Shown here: piece by piece, positions 35,911-43,855 of the stretch
Numbering within the stretch: position 1 is the first letter of the stretch
How the letters are laid out: every line of letters begins with the position of its first letter
Source: an uncultured Porphyromonadaceae bacterium
GTDB taxonomy: Bacteria; Bacteroidota; Bacteroidia; Bacteroidales; Muribaculaceae
Direction of reading: 5' to 3'
Length of the DNA stretch: 43,856 nucleotides
Assembly: GCA_902495075.1 (NCBI GenBank)
Contig: CABUVO010000032.1
Location: forward strand, 1-43,856
Made by a program: the position numbers and the translations under genes
The notes under the pieces: model-generated
The model's database searches: none
Seen by the model: the letters and a program-made list of their open reading frames with translations, nothing else
What the model was told of the DNA's origin: nothing

Positions 35911-38190
35911 TTAGAAAAGAGATAAATCATAATAATCCAATACGCTCTTTAGTTCTTCGTATGCAAAATCAGCATTCTCAGACATAAGAGCAAAATCTCG
36001 TACTCGTTTTAGTTCTGATGCCAGAAGACTTCGTTCCATTTTGAAATTATCACTCACAGAGGATACTTCTGGAACAACCACAAGATCGTGTATTACTGCA
36101 CGTTTCTTATCAGCGTGATTGCGCAAGATACGACCTCGTCTTTGAATAAACTGACGTGGATTACCAGTGCTTGCGCAGAATACCGCTAATTCACTGCGAG
36201 GCACATCCACACCTTCGTCAAGACATTTCATAGACGTCAGAACCTCCAGTTTTCCAGATGCGAAATTTTCAAGTATCTGCTTGCGTTCTCCAGTTCCTGA
36301 TGTAAATTTCTTTACTGTAGTTGTCGGACTAACCGCTTGCACAAGATTTGTATATGTATCAATCAATGAGTCCGAGTAGTCATCCTCGGGCAGTGTCTCG
36401 CCGGCATCATACACATCAGCAGTTTCATCGTCTGGACGGCTACCTTCAGGAACATACACTAAAGTGTACTTTAGAGACCCCTTCTCTTTATACCAGTCTC
36501 GCAAAATGCTATCGAAGATAAATTCCTTATTCTTCGCTTTGTGAACTATCCTTTTGCGCTTTAGCAAAAGGCGCATTAGAATATCGTCGGATCCGGGGAA
36601 TGATTCGTTATCGTAATTGTAGAATTTCGCTAATTGTAATGAAATCTTCATATACTCCGACATTTCCTCCTCAGTAAGTCGTACAAGATGAGGATAGTAG
36701 AAATATCGGCACAAGAATCCTTTGTCTATTGCCTCCTGCATTGTGAATTCATAGGTATATCCGTCCATATCTCCGCATCCGAAGAATTTTCTAATTTCCC
36801 GATTACCCATATCGTCAAATTGGCGTTCAGGAGTCGCAGACAACCCAATGCGTCGTTTGTATTTTACTCCACCCAGTCGATTGAGAATGCGTGGTGAGCC
36901 CATATTATGAGCCTCATCTGCAATGAGTAAAAGTTTCTTCCCTATTTTAGAGCTAATCGAGGTCAGGTCCTTGAATACGCCTTCTCTCGCAAAAGAAGCA
37001 TAAGTGGCAATGATGATGTAGGATGGCTCTTTGGTGGTAAAGTTAAAATCTTCCTGCAGTCTTATTGCATCAAGCTCGGATTTCCACTCCTTATTCTTGG
37101 AACAAACCTTTACAATATGACCAAAATGGAATTTCTGACATTCTTCCTCCCATTGATCAACCAATGTTAAAGTAGGCACTAATATAAGGGCTTTGTAATA
37201 TCCTTTGCGCTGATATATTTCAAGTAAGCAATTTAATGATGTCAACGTCTTTCCTGTACCAGTGGCCATTGCAAACAGCCCTTGTTGACTTGTTTTCCAA
37301 TTTTCAAAAGCTTGTTGCTGATAAGGTCGAGGTCCAGTTGGATAAGGGAATTTTGGTTCCGATGCCTTCGCCTGCTCAACACCGCGAATTTTATCAATCG
37401 CTTTTTCTACCTTAGCTTTTGTTTTATTGAGAGCTGCTTTTACGGTCTCCGGAATATCTCGTTTTTGCTCATTTTCTATTAAGTCAAGTTCATCATCAAG
37501 CAATTCTTCGAGATTTTTTGCCTTATAGTTATTATTGGTATAACCTTTTAAATCTACAGTTTCAACGAACTCGACATCTGTATCAAATCCATTAAATACT
37601 TTGTCGAATGACTTTTGAATCCCATTTATACGACCTACATCAGCAGGTCCATTCCAGTCACAATATACTCCAAGACTCTCCTTGTTGTGTATTAAAGCAG
37701 ACAATGAAAAGTTCACAGAGCCTTCAAAACCGATACGATTGATTCCGTCGCCAAATGTACCACATTTAGTATGAGCAATTCCGCAGCCGTTGACCATTCT
37801 GACTATCTTGATTTCAATTCTATTGTTTCTGAGTAGCCAGGCAAGGCACTCAAAAAAGTGTCTGTCTCGTTTATTGAGCGTATAACTCAACTCTTCAAGA
37901 TTATTGAGGTCAAAAAAAGGCAGATAATTACCTTCGTGAGCCATTGTTATGGCACCTACATCATCGCTGCTAATTATGTCGTTGATTATCATACGCATCT
38001 TACCACCATTATATATAAAGGAGGCAAATCCATATGATAATACGTTTATTGCTGTCGAAGAGAAGAAACCAAGCATGAGGTCAAACGACGTGGCATTGCA
38101 CAACGCCTCCGAAAAGAAGCCTGCTGGTTCCCATTCCGAATTAGTTTGATACCTGAATGTTTCAGGCCATGTCACGTCTGTCTTCAGCAT
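35911..38190 (-). CDS. DEAD/DEAH-box superfamily 2 helicase with N-terminal PLD-like domain
   Basis: A 759-aa protein. Residues about 15-190 form a phospholipase-D-like module: FSSTAINVLSYG, then HTKCGTFGD near residue 139 and EGSVNFS. The helicase core has FAMATGTGKT (motif I, about 308), LLLIADEAHN (motif II, about 422), GLSATPER (motif III, about 448) and QRRGRILR (motif VI, about 683). Type III restriction and DISARM-type systems use similar helicases, and PLD domains can act as nucleases. Only one HxK motif is seen and its Asp spacing is one residue longer than canonical, so nuclease activity is uncertain. It lies 2 bp after the DndC-like gene. Confidence 0.88.
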   Translation of the reverse strand: MLKTDVTWPETFRYQTNSEWEPAGFFSEALCNATSFDLMLGFFSSTAINVLSYGFASFIYNGGKMRMIINDIISSDDVGAITMAHEGNYLPFFDLNNLEELSYTLNKRDRHFFECLAWLLRNNRIEIKIVRMVNGCGIAHTKCGTFGDGINRIGFEGSVNFSLSALIHNKESLGVYCDWNGPADVGRINGIQKSFDKVFNGFDTDVEFVETVDLKGYTNNNYKAKNLEELLDDELDLIENEQKRDIPETVKAALNKTKAKVEKAIDKIRGVEQAKASEPKFPYPTGPRPYQQQAFENWKTSQQGLFAMATGTGKTLTSLNCLLEIYQRKGYYKALILVPTLTLVDQWEEECQKFHFGHIVKVCSKNKEWKSELDAIRLQEDFNFTTKEPSYIIIATYASFAREGVFKDLTSISSKIGKKLLLIADEAHNMGSPRILNRLGGVKYKRRIGLSATPERQFDDMGNREIRKFFGCGDMDGYTYEFTMQEAIDKGFLCRYFYYPHLVRLTEEEMSEYMKISLQLAKFYNYDNESFPGSDDILMRLLLKRKRIVHKAKNKEFIFDSILRDWYKEKGSLKYTLVYVPEGSRPDDETADVYDAGETLPEDDYSDSLIDTYTNLVQAVSPTTTVKKFTSGTGERKQILENFASGKLEVLTSMKCLDEGVDVPRSELAVFCASTGNPRQFIQRRGRILRNHADKKRAVIHDLVVVPEVSSVSDNFKMERSLLASELKRVRDFALMSENADFAYEELKSVLDYYDLSLF

Positions 38191-38192
38191 AG

Positions 38193-39305
38193 TTATATGA
38201 AGCAGTTAGCACAAAAAGCATCATTGTCATCCTCAGAATCACCAAACATATCCACCAGTTTTCCAGATCCTTTTTTGCGTTTGGCTTCCTGCTTTTTTAT
38301 GGCGTCAAGTTTGATTTGGCGCACTCTCTCAGGTTTGATAAGTTCGGAAAGACTCTCGTTCTGGTTCCATGTGTAACCATCTTTTTCAAACTCCATAGCC
38401 TTTGCAAATAGGTCGGGATGCTGCTCATAGAGCCAAATCCATTCAAGTTTCTGTTGGAAAAAGCAGAAATAGCATCCCGAACGACTACGGTTGTATGTAC
38501 CCTTCTTTCCATCTACCTCGAATTCTATAGGTTTATAATATGCTGGTACACCAACGCCACTATCTTCAAGGATACGGAAGATATCATCTCTTACAAAGAC
38601 GTCATCATTGTCAATCAGTGGAAACTCATCTAATTTACCTACAGGATAATCCGTTCCTTTAAGATATTCAAAGACCGCCTTATTGAAAAGCTTGACATCA
38701 ATGTCCATCAGAGCATTGACCTTCTTGCCATAATAAAATTCTTTTGTCAGAGGATGTTCGAGTATCTTTCTAAGTTCCGGTTTTAGTTCTTTCGGAGCGA
38801 TACTGAGATAAACCTCTGTGAATCGTTCAATATTATTTTTATGGACAACATTGTGTATGACATCAATACTCCAAATATTTTTGCGGAACGGAAATATTGC
38901 CTGAATGTTTGGTTTAGTAGATACATATCCTTCGCGATCTTCGTCTCCACGTATCCCAACGTATGAAATCGTGGGTGTGTCACCTACAAACCTTTCCATT
39001 TCGGCTAATTTCATCTTTTGAGTACACCATCTTTGCTGAGGTGAAGGGAGAAACATCCCGCTAGCTTTGAGGAAGTGCTCAAAGGGGGTAGATTCCGGGC
39101 TGTCTTCGGCTGCACGAAGACGTTTTATACCTCCAAGATATGATTCAAGACGGTTGATGAGTAAGTCAGTTTCTGCCAACTCGCAACCTGTATCTGTGTT
39201 GTAATATTCAACATGTAGATTTGGGTACTTGCCTTTCATATATATGGCAAGTGCAGCACTATCCTTTCCCCCGGATATTCCTAATACGTGTCTTACTTTT
39301 GTCAT
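38193..39305 (-). CDS. DndC-like PAPS-reductase-family PP-loop enzyme
   Basis: A 370-aa protein with the PP-loop SGGKDS at residues 11-16, where ATP activates a substrate. Cys94 (RWCTQK) and Cys278/Cys281 (SGCYFCF) are positioned like the cluster-binding cysteines of DndC and PAPS reductases, and a further CANC ends the protein (Cys365, Cys368). DndC-type enzymes, fed with sulfur by a cysteine desulfurase, insert sulfur into the DNA backbone. This protein is shorter than classic DndC (about 490 aa, from memory). No desulfurase gene is in the window, so a housekeeping IscS/NifS-type enzyme would have to serve. Its start overlaps the large ATPase stop by 4 bases. Confidence 0.82.
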   Translation of the reverse strand: MTKVRHVLGISGGKDSAALAIYMKGKYPNLHVEYYNTDTGCELAETDLLINRLESYLGGIKRLRAAEDSPESTPFEHFLKASGMFLPSPQQRWCTQKMKLAEMERFVGDTPTISYVGIRGDEDREGYVSTKPNIQAIFPFRKNIWSIDVIHNVVHKNNIERFTEVYLSIAPKELKPELRKILEHPLTKEFYYGKKVNALMDIDVKLFNKAVFEYLKGTDYPVGKLDEFPLIDNDDVFVRDDIFRILEDSGVGVPAYYKPIEFEVDGKKGTYNRSRSGCYFCFFQQKLEWIWLYEQHPDLFAKAMEFEKDGYTWNQNESLSELIKPERVRQIKLDAIKKQEAKRKKGSGKLVDMFGDSEDDNDAFCANCFI

Positions 39306-42300
39306 TTTACTTTTTCGTTTAGGAGTTTAAGCAGTACACATATATTTAACTCTTCATCGTCTGAAAGTAAGGATTTTATCTTCAGGACAACGCCATCAGC
39401 AATCTTCGACTTGCTTTTTGGCAGTCGATAAGTCTGTGATTTAGAGAATTTGCCTTTGTTCGATGCGAGCTCAAAATTGAATGCCTCCGCATCATCTTCT
39501 CCGTCAAGAGTATTGTCAATTGCCGAATAGCGTTCAAGTTCACTCAGAATGTGTAGCATTTGGTGGATAAGCATTGGCTCATCGGAGTCCTTAGTCTCAT
39601 CGAGACGCTTGTCATTGATAACAATGGCAAGTTTCTCGATAAATTCTTTCTTTGTGTCGGAAGGCGCTAAGATGCGGTCAAGGAAGGACCGTGTTTTTGG
39701 CGTTAAAATGCGAGAATCAATAGTCCGGTATCGGTTTTCAAGAATTCCTTTATAACACTCGAAGGCCGACGGAAGACCGAGGTGCTCGATAATCTTTTCT
39801 TCAATTCTGTCTATGAAGTTATCATAACAAGTGTTGAGTTCTCTAACCGCTTTACGGATCAAATCAAGATATTGCTGAACAAATTCGTCGCTGTTAAGGT
39901 CTTTATATCCCAATGCAGTCGGCAAGTCTTCAAAAAAAGTCTTCGCTGGGTCTTGCGCATTTGATAGGACATCCCTGAACTTAGCGGTATAGGCATTGTC
40001 AAACTTTCTGGTTATCTTGGCATAATTATTTAGCCCGCGGTAGAAATGGAAGAATGGCTTTACAGTCTCAAGAAGGGATTCGGTTGAAACGCCCACGCTG
40101 TCATCCTTTTTCAAGAATTGCCGATAACGCTTAAAGAACTCCAGTTTTACTCCACTTACTTGGAATGCCTTGACAGAAAAATCGCCCATTCGTTTCTGAA
40201 TCAATTCAAATACCTCTTTATTGATATTCAGAACGAATGTGTTGCCATTGTATAACGCAAAGTCTTGTTGATTAACAAACAGGAAAATGGGAATCCAGAA
40301 GTCAATGACTCCCTGCTTCAACTTGAAAGGAGCGGTTTTTAAGATTTTAACGAGGTCCGTAAGCTTCCTCGGCTTGTCCGTCGTACTGTTGAGAAACTTT
40401 ATAGAAGCTTCCCACAATGTTTTTAATTCCTCAGTGGTTGGAGCACCCAAAATCCAGTTGCCAGAGTTATCTAAACGATGGATTCCAGAATCGCGTAACA
40501 GAGTAAAATATATTGTTTTCTCCGGAGGGAAGGAGTCAATTCCGAATGCAGGCTCGTCAGAGTGATTGAGCATCGCATAAAGCAGATTAACGCGGGCTAA
40601 AGATATGGCGGAACTTAGTTTCTGTCTGTTGAACAGTTCGTTTCTGATTATTGGTGTCTTATAATAAATAATGTCGCATACATGAGAAAGGAGTTGATTG
40701 AAATCTCTCATAGAGTTGATAGAAACAATCTCTCCATCAAAATACCAGACAACATTTTCAGATGCATCAGTTAATGATGTGTTGATGGCATCATTGAGTT
40801 TTTGCATCTCGTAGTTCTTTTGATTTTCAAGTTCGGCTTTGGCCACCCTGTCGTCGAAAGCGACATTCTCTATGACATATTGAAGTTTCTTAATTTCATA
40901 GAGATGCTTGACAATTAAATCTGTATTTTTGAAATAACCAAAAATCGTTGCTCCTGAGTTAAATGATGCAGACAACTCTTTGACATCATCTTCGATATCT
41001 GACAAGGGAAATACAAGCTGAATGAATCCATCAATATCTCCGACTGGCTCCATTATTACGGGCTCGTTGGTTATGCGATATTCAAAATACCGAGGCGTTC
41101 CTGTCTTATAATATGATGCGGATGCTATCGCTGCCTTTTGCTTGACGTATGGGGCTATCTCTTCTATCGCCAATGCCGGAGTTGGGACAATGGAAGCTGC
41201 CTTGTAAAGCTCATCTTCCATATCAATATTCGTTCCCTCAAATAATATGTATTGCGATTTATACTTTGCAAAACGGATTATTTGCATGGAAATAAGTACG
41301 TCAATCAGACTACGCACATTGCTTAATCCGAGTGCATTTTCTCCATATGTCAACAAGAAATCATCGTCTAATACAACACCATTAAAGAACATATTGATAA
41401 GACCTATTGTCTTAATCAATTTCAGGCAAGCTTCTATTTGGCGATCCTCTAAAGTAGAGCCCTCTAATCTTTCTATGGCGACTGCCAATGATCGCCAACC
41501 CATAGAGTCGGAATTTGTCTCGGTTATCGCAGAATAGAAATGGTATGTAAGATAATCATGTACAACAGCCACATTGTAAGTTAGCGATGGAGTTGGCTTG
41601 AAGGAACTTATTGACCCTTTCCCCTTTGCAGACAAGAATGAGAAAAGGGACCGTTCATTCTGGCCATAACGTTGTATCGCCAATGTTAGGCAGACTGCTG
41701 AAATTGGATCAAGAGGGTAAAGCAACTCAGCGGAATTTAAATCTAGATTGCGAGTTATTATCTTACTCCTCTTTCCTAAATCATATAGCAGATTTAGAGA
41801 TATAGTTTCGCTGGTGGTAAGACGTCTATTGCTTTCAAGCCTTTTGGCTGTAAGCGCAAGTAGTTGTTCTACTGGTTCAACGAAAACAATTTCTTGAAAG
41901 CGACCTTTTACCTTTTGCCACTCATTTCTCTGCGGCTCAGTTAATTTTGAGGCATAACTGCCAAAGTTTTGATGAAGCGTTGTCAGTAATATAATATTCC
42001 GGCTTGGCACGTTAACGAACTCCGACAACTTCTGTAAAAAGTATAGTTCCTTCTCAGGATTATTGTTGGCTGCGTGTTCCAGAATTTTTCCAAACTCATC
42101 AACCACAATGATCAGGAACTTATTTTGTTTACGTATGGACTGGTAATATGAGTTTAATGCATCTATCGGATTGCCGACATTACGACCTAACTTTTCAGAC
42201 AACAGCGAACTTAATGATGCATAATCACCCACTATGTTAAGAAACTCATACCCACTAACGCTCCCGAGAACCTTACGCTTTATAATCGTATTATTACCTT

Positions 42301-42496
42301 TTGTCAAGTCTTCTTCTAATGCTAAGATGAAACTTGATTTACCGGTGCCATAGGTGCCGATGATTGAAAAAGAATGGTGTCCGGAATTATAACTATTAGC
42401 TATGTTGCCCGCTACAAGTTTTGCATTCTCGGTTACGATGTACCGAAAATCTGAAACGGTATTCATTTCTATATTAACGGAAGGAATGTAGCTCAT
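39302..42496 (-). CDS. Large 1064-aa ATP-binding protein of the modification-like operon
   Basis: A soluble P-loop ATPase with Walker A GTYGTGKS at residues 47-54 and Walker B VVDEFGK at 131-137. The rest is long and mostly helical with no domain I can name; length and motifs recall BrxC/PglY- or Dpt-type ATPases of BREX and phosphorothioation-linked systems. It overlaps the DUF4007 gene upstream and the DndC-like gene downstream by 4 bases each. Likely a DNA-associated motor or sensor subunit. The ATPase call is firm; no more specific function can be claimed. Confidence 0.8.
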   Translation of the reverse strand: MSYIPSVNIEMNTVSDFRYIVTENAKLVAGNIANSYNSGHHSFSIIGTYGTGKSSFILALEEDLTKGNNTIIKRKVLGSVSGYEFLNIVGDYASLSSLLSEKLGRNVGNPIDALNSYYQSIRKQNKFLIIVVDEFGKILEHAANNNPEKELYFLQKLSEFVNVPSRNIILLTTLHQNFGSYASKLTEPQRNEWQKVKGRFQEIVFVEPVEQLLALTAKRLESNRRLTTSETISLNLLYDLGKRSKIITRNLDLNSAELLYPLDPISAVCLTLAIQRYGQNERSLFSFLSAKGKGSISSFKPTPSLTYNVAVVHDYLTYHFYSAITETNSDSMGWRSLAVAIERLEGSTLEDRQIEACLKLIKTIGLINMFFNGVVLDDDFLLTYGENALGLSNVRSLIDVLISMQIIRFAKYKSQYILFEGTNIDMEDELYKAASIVPTPALAIEEIAPYVKQKAAIASASYYKTGTPRYFEYRITNEPVIMEPVGDIDGFIQLVFPLSDIEDDVKELSASFNSGATIFGYFKNTDLIVKHLYEIKKLQYVIENVAFDDRVAKAELENQKNYEMQKLNDAINTSLTDASENVVWYFDGEIVSINSMRDFNQLLSHVCDIIYYKTPIIRNELFNRQKLSSAISLARVNLLYAMLNHSDEPAFGIDSFPPEKTIYFTLLRDSGIHRLDNSGNWILGAPTTEELKTLWEASIKFLNSTTDKPRKLTDLVKILKTAPFKLKQGVIDFWIPIFLFVNQQDFALYNGNTFVLNINKEVFELIQKRMGDFSVKAFQVSGVKLEFFKRYRQFLKKDDSVGVSTESLLETVKPFFHFYRGLNNYAKITRKFDNAYTAKFRDVLSNAQDPAKTFFEDLPTALGYKDLNSDEFVQQYLDLIRKAVRELNTCYDNFIDRIEEKIIEHLGLPSAFECYKGILENRYRTIDSRILTPKTRSFLDRILAPSDTKKEFIEKLAIVINDKRLDETKDSDEPMLIHQMLHILSELERYSAIDNTLDGEDDAEAFNFELASNKGKFSKSQTYRLPKSKSKIADGVVLKIKSLLSDDEELNICVLLKLLNEKVK

Positions 42497-43338
42497 AGCG
42501 ATTTATAATAATGATTTAGAGCTTCAGTTTCTTCTATGTCGCGAAGGAATTGAACGTTCTTGATGCCACTGTTATCGGTAAATATCAGAGTGTTCGGGAA
42601 TGTGCTTTCAATACTGCGAATTATCTCAATTAACGAAGTCATTGGCAGTCCGAAGATAAGAGATATTCTCTGAAGTATGTCGAATGAGACGGTACGATCG
42701 TCACCTTTTAGACGTATGAGGGCAAAAAGCACAATCTCCTGAGCGACATCATCCACTTCGTTAATTTTGAATGAAAAAATATCATTACCTTTATTCACGA
42801 TCAAGCCGAGACCTATCAGAAGTGCGGAGAAATCTTCAATAGCTTTGAGATCGAACGGCATTACATAATTTTTCAACAAGACACCAATGTCTTTCTTGAT
42901 GGTGTTTTCGTTATAAACATTTTTCTGCTCCGGTACGGAACATTTTCGTTTTATGAAGGATTGAAGTTCTGTCTTGGTGAACTCCTTTTTTTCTCTTTGG
43001 AAATCTAAAAACAGTATGTGGTACAGACTGGCCACTTCTGATGAAACAATCAAGAAATGAAGAAGCCAAAGTGTGGTTAGATCTTCTGAGTATGGATCAA
43101 CGCCATTGTGTGTATCAAATATGTATGATGCAATAGGTTGTAGTTCGTCAGTTTTGGTAAGCCCAAATGCTTTTAGCCAAAACCGAATGGACGTAACCAT
43201 ATTCTTGCCGACTCCAAGCTTTGCCACTGCATCTGCATCGGTGAAGCTATTGCCGTCAAGCAAATAATCGTATCCTTTTTTCAGCCAAAGAGATTTGCAC
43301 TGAAAAGACTCATGTCCTGAAAAACTATATCTGCTCAA
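42493..43338 (-). CDS. DUF4007 family protein, first gene of the modification-like operon
   Basis: The conserved N-terminus YSFSGHESFQCKSLWLKKGY is typical of DUF4007. No ATG is available in this frame before the conserved region; the frame closes at a TAG near 43404. I place the start at the TTG at 43338, giving a 281-aa protein beginning SRYSFSGHESF. A TTG at 43377 would add 13 residues but lies inside the inverted repeat. DUF4007 proteins accompany DndC-like enzymes and ATPases in defence islands; their biochemical role is unknown to me. The stop overlaps the ATPase ATG by 4 bases. No leftward promoter consensus is seen directly upstream in the present orientation. Confidence 0.8.
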   Translation of the reverse strand: MSRYSFSGHESFQCKSLWLKKGYDYLLDGNSFTDADAVAKLGVGKNMVTSIRFWLKAFGLTKTDELQPIASYIFDTHNGVDPYSEDLTTLWLLHFLIVSSEVASLYHILFLDFQREKKEFTKTELQSFIKRKCSVPEQKNVYNENTIKKDIGVLLKNYVMPFDLKAIEDFSALLIGLGLIVNKGNDIFSFKINEVDDVAQEIVLFALIRLKGDDRTVSFDILQRISLIFGLPMTSLIEIIRSIESTFPNTLIFTDNSGIKNVQFLRDIEETEALNHYYKSL

Positions 43339-43365
43339 AATGTATTGGTCTATTTGTTTTCGTTT

Positions 43366-43382
43366 CTCTCTAAGCAAGAGAG
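43366..43382. repeat. Left inverted repeat of the putative promoter switch
   Basis: CTCTCTAAGCAAGAGAG is the exact reverse complement of the 17 bases at 43538-43554. Its 6-bp arms are palindromic and its 5-bp centre (AAGCA) is asymmetric, as in site-specific recombination sites. It lies at the 5' edge of the DUF4007 gene. Confidence 0.85.
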
Positions 43383-43537
43383 TGTGATGACCAGATACCT
43401 TCTAATAATCAGCCGTTTATGAGCAGATAAGATTCATCCTACTAAACATTCTAGATTTTTATGAGACTAATTTTGACAAAATCCGATAGTTTACACACTT
43501 AATCTCAGAAATTTTCGCTAATTTTGCATTATTAGGA
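43383..43537 (+). promoter_or_regulatory. 155-bp putatively invertible promoter segment
   Basis: Between the two inverted repeats, the plus strand has two TAATTTTG boxes (43468-43475 and 43519-43526) matching TAnnTTTG; the second is 43 bp before the ATG at 43570. I find no such match on the minus strand. Transcription should therefore now run right, towards the HNH-like gene, and inversion would turn it on the DUF4007 operon. No ORF is evident in the segment. Confidence 0.6.
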
Positions 43538-43554
43538 CTCTCTTGCTTAGAGAG
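43538..43554. repeat. Right inverted repeat of the putative promoter switch
   Basis: CTCTCTTGCTTAGAGAG, reverse complement of 43366-43382. It would fall in the 5' leader of the HNH-like gene mRNA as a 6-bp stem with a TGCTT loop. The next eight bases, TGTGATGA, also follow the left copy on the same strand, which is unusual for a simple inverted repeat. Confidence 0.85.
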
Positions 43555-43569
43555 TGTGATGATTGCTGA

Positions 43570-43740
43570 ATGACTACGCCTAAATATTACATAGATTTAC
43601 TGACGCATATGTCTGTAAACAAGAATAAAAGCAAGACGGCTCCACATAAAGCCATCCTGCTTCTAACAGTTATTGACATGATTGAAGCAGGAGAAATATC
43701 GTCTCCATTCATTCAGATTACTGATTCTCTCAAAAATAAC
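43570..43740 (+). pseudogene. HNH-endonuclease-like gene, truncated by an insertion element
   Basis: Only the first 57 codons remain. The segment KTAPHKAILLLTVIDMIEAG with ISSPFIQITDSL matches the N-terminus of a family of HNH restriction-type endonucleases that includes phosphorothioated-DNA-binding nucleases (ScoMcrA-like). The similarity ends at 43740, where a sequence with insertion-element character begins; the open frame runs only to a stop at 43773. The HNH active site would be C-terminal and is missing. It is divergent from the DUF4007 operon and faces the promoter segment. Family call is moderate because so little remains. Confidence 0.6.
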
Positions 43741-43778
43741 GTACAACCGTCCGGGATGACAGGTAGGTCGTAAAAAAG

Positions 43779-43805
43779 ATAGCCGTCCAGATAATGGGCG
43801 GCTAT
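43779..43805 (-). terminator. Terminator hairpin at the transposase 3' end
   Basis: ATAGCCGTCC (43779-43788) and GGGCGGCTAT (43796-43805) pair with one imperfect position around a 7-nt loop. On the minus strand a run of T follows. The stem overlaps the stop codon of the transposase fragment. Confidence 0.65.
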
Positions 43806-43855
43806 TTCTGCGATTTGTTCCACCGATCGGGAAGCAACTCCCGGTAGCTTTCAAG
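43802..43855 (-). CDS. C-terminal fragment of a putative transposase
   Basis: The frame reads LESYRELLPDRWNKSQK and then TAG; it begins outside the window. An ELLP-x-x-W ending is common in IS66-family TnpC proteins. Seventeen residues are too few for a certain family call, but the placement next to a disrupted gene supports a transposase. Confidence 0.45.
   Translation of the reverse strand, partial: LESYRELLPDRWNKSQK

Noticed and set aside
32934..43338. Calling the operon BREX or DISARM
   Set aside because: There is no PglZ phosphatase, no DNA methyltransferase and no Lon-like BrxL or DrmB-type gene; the DndC- and DndD-like pair fits phosphorothioation-linked systems better.
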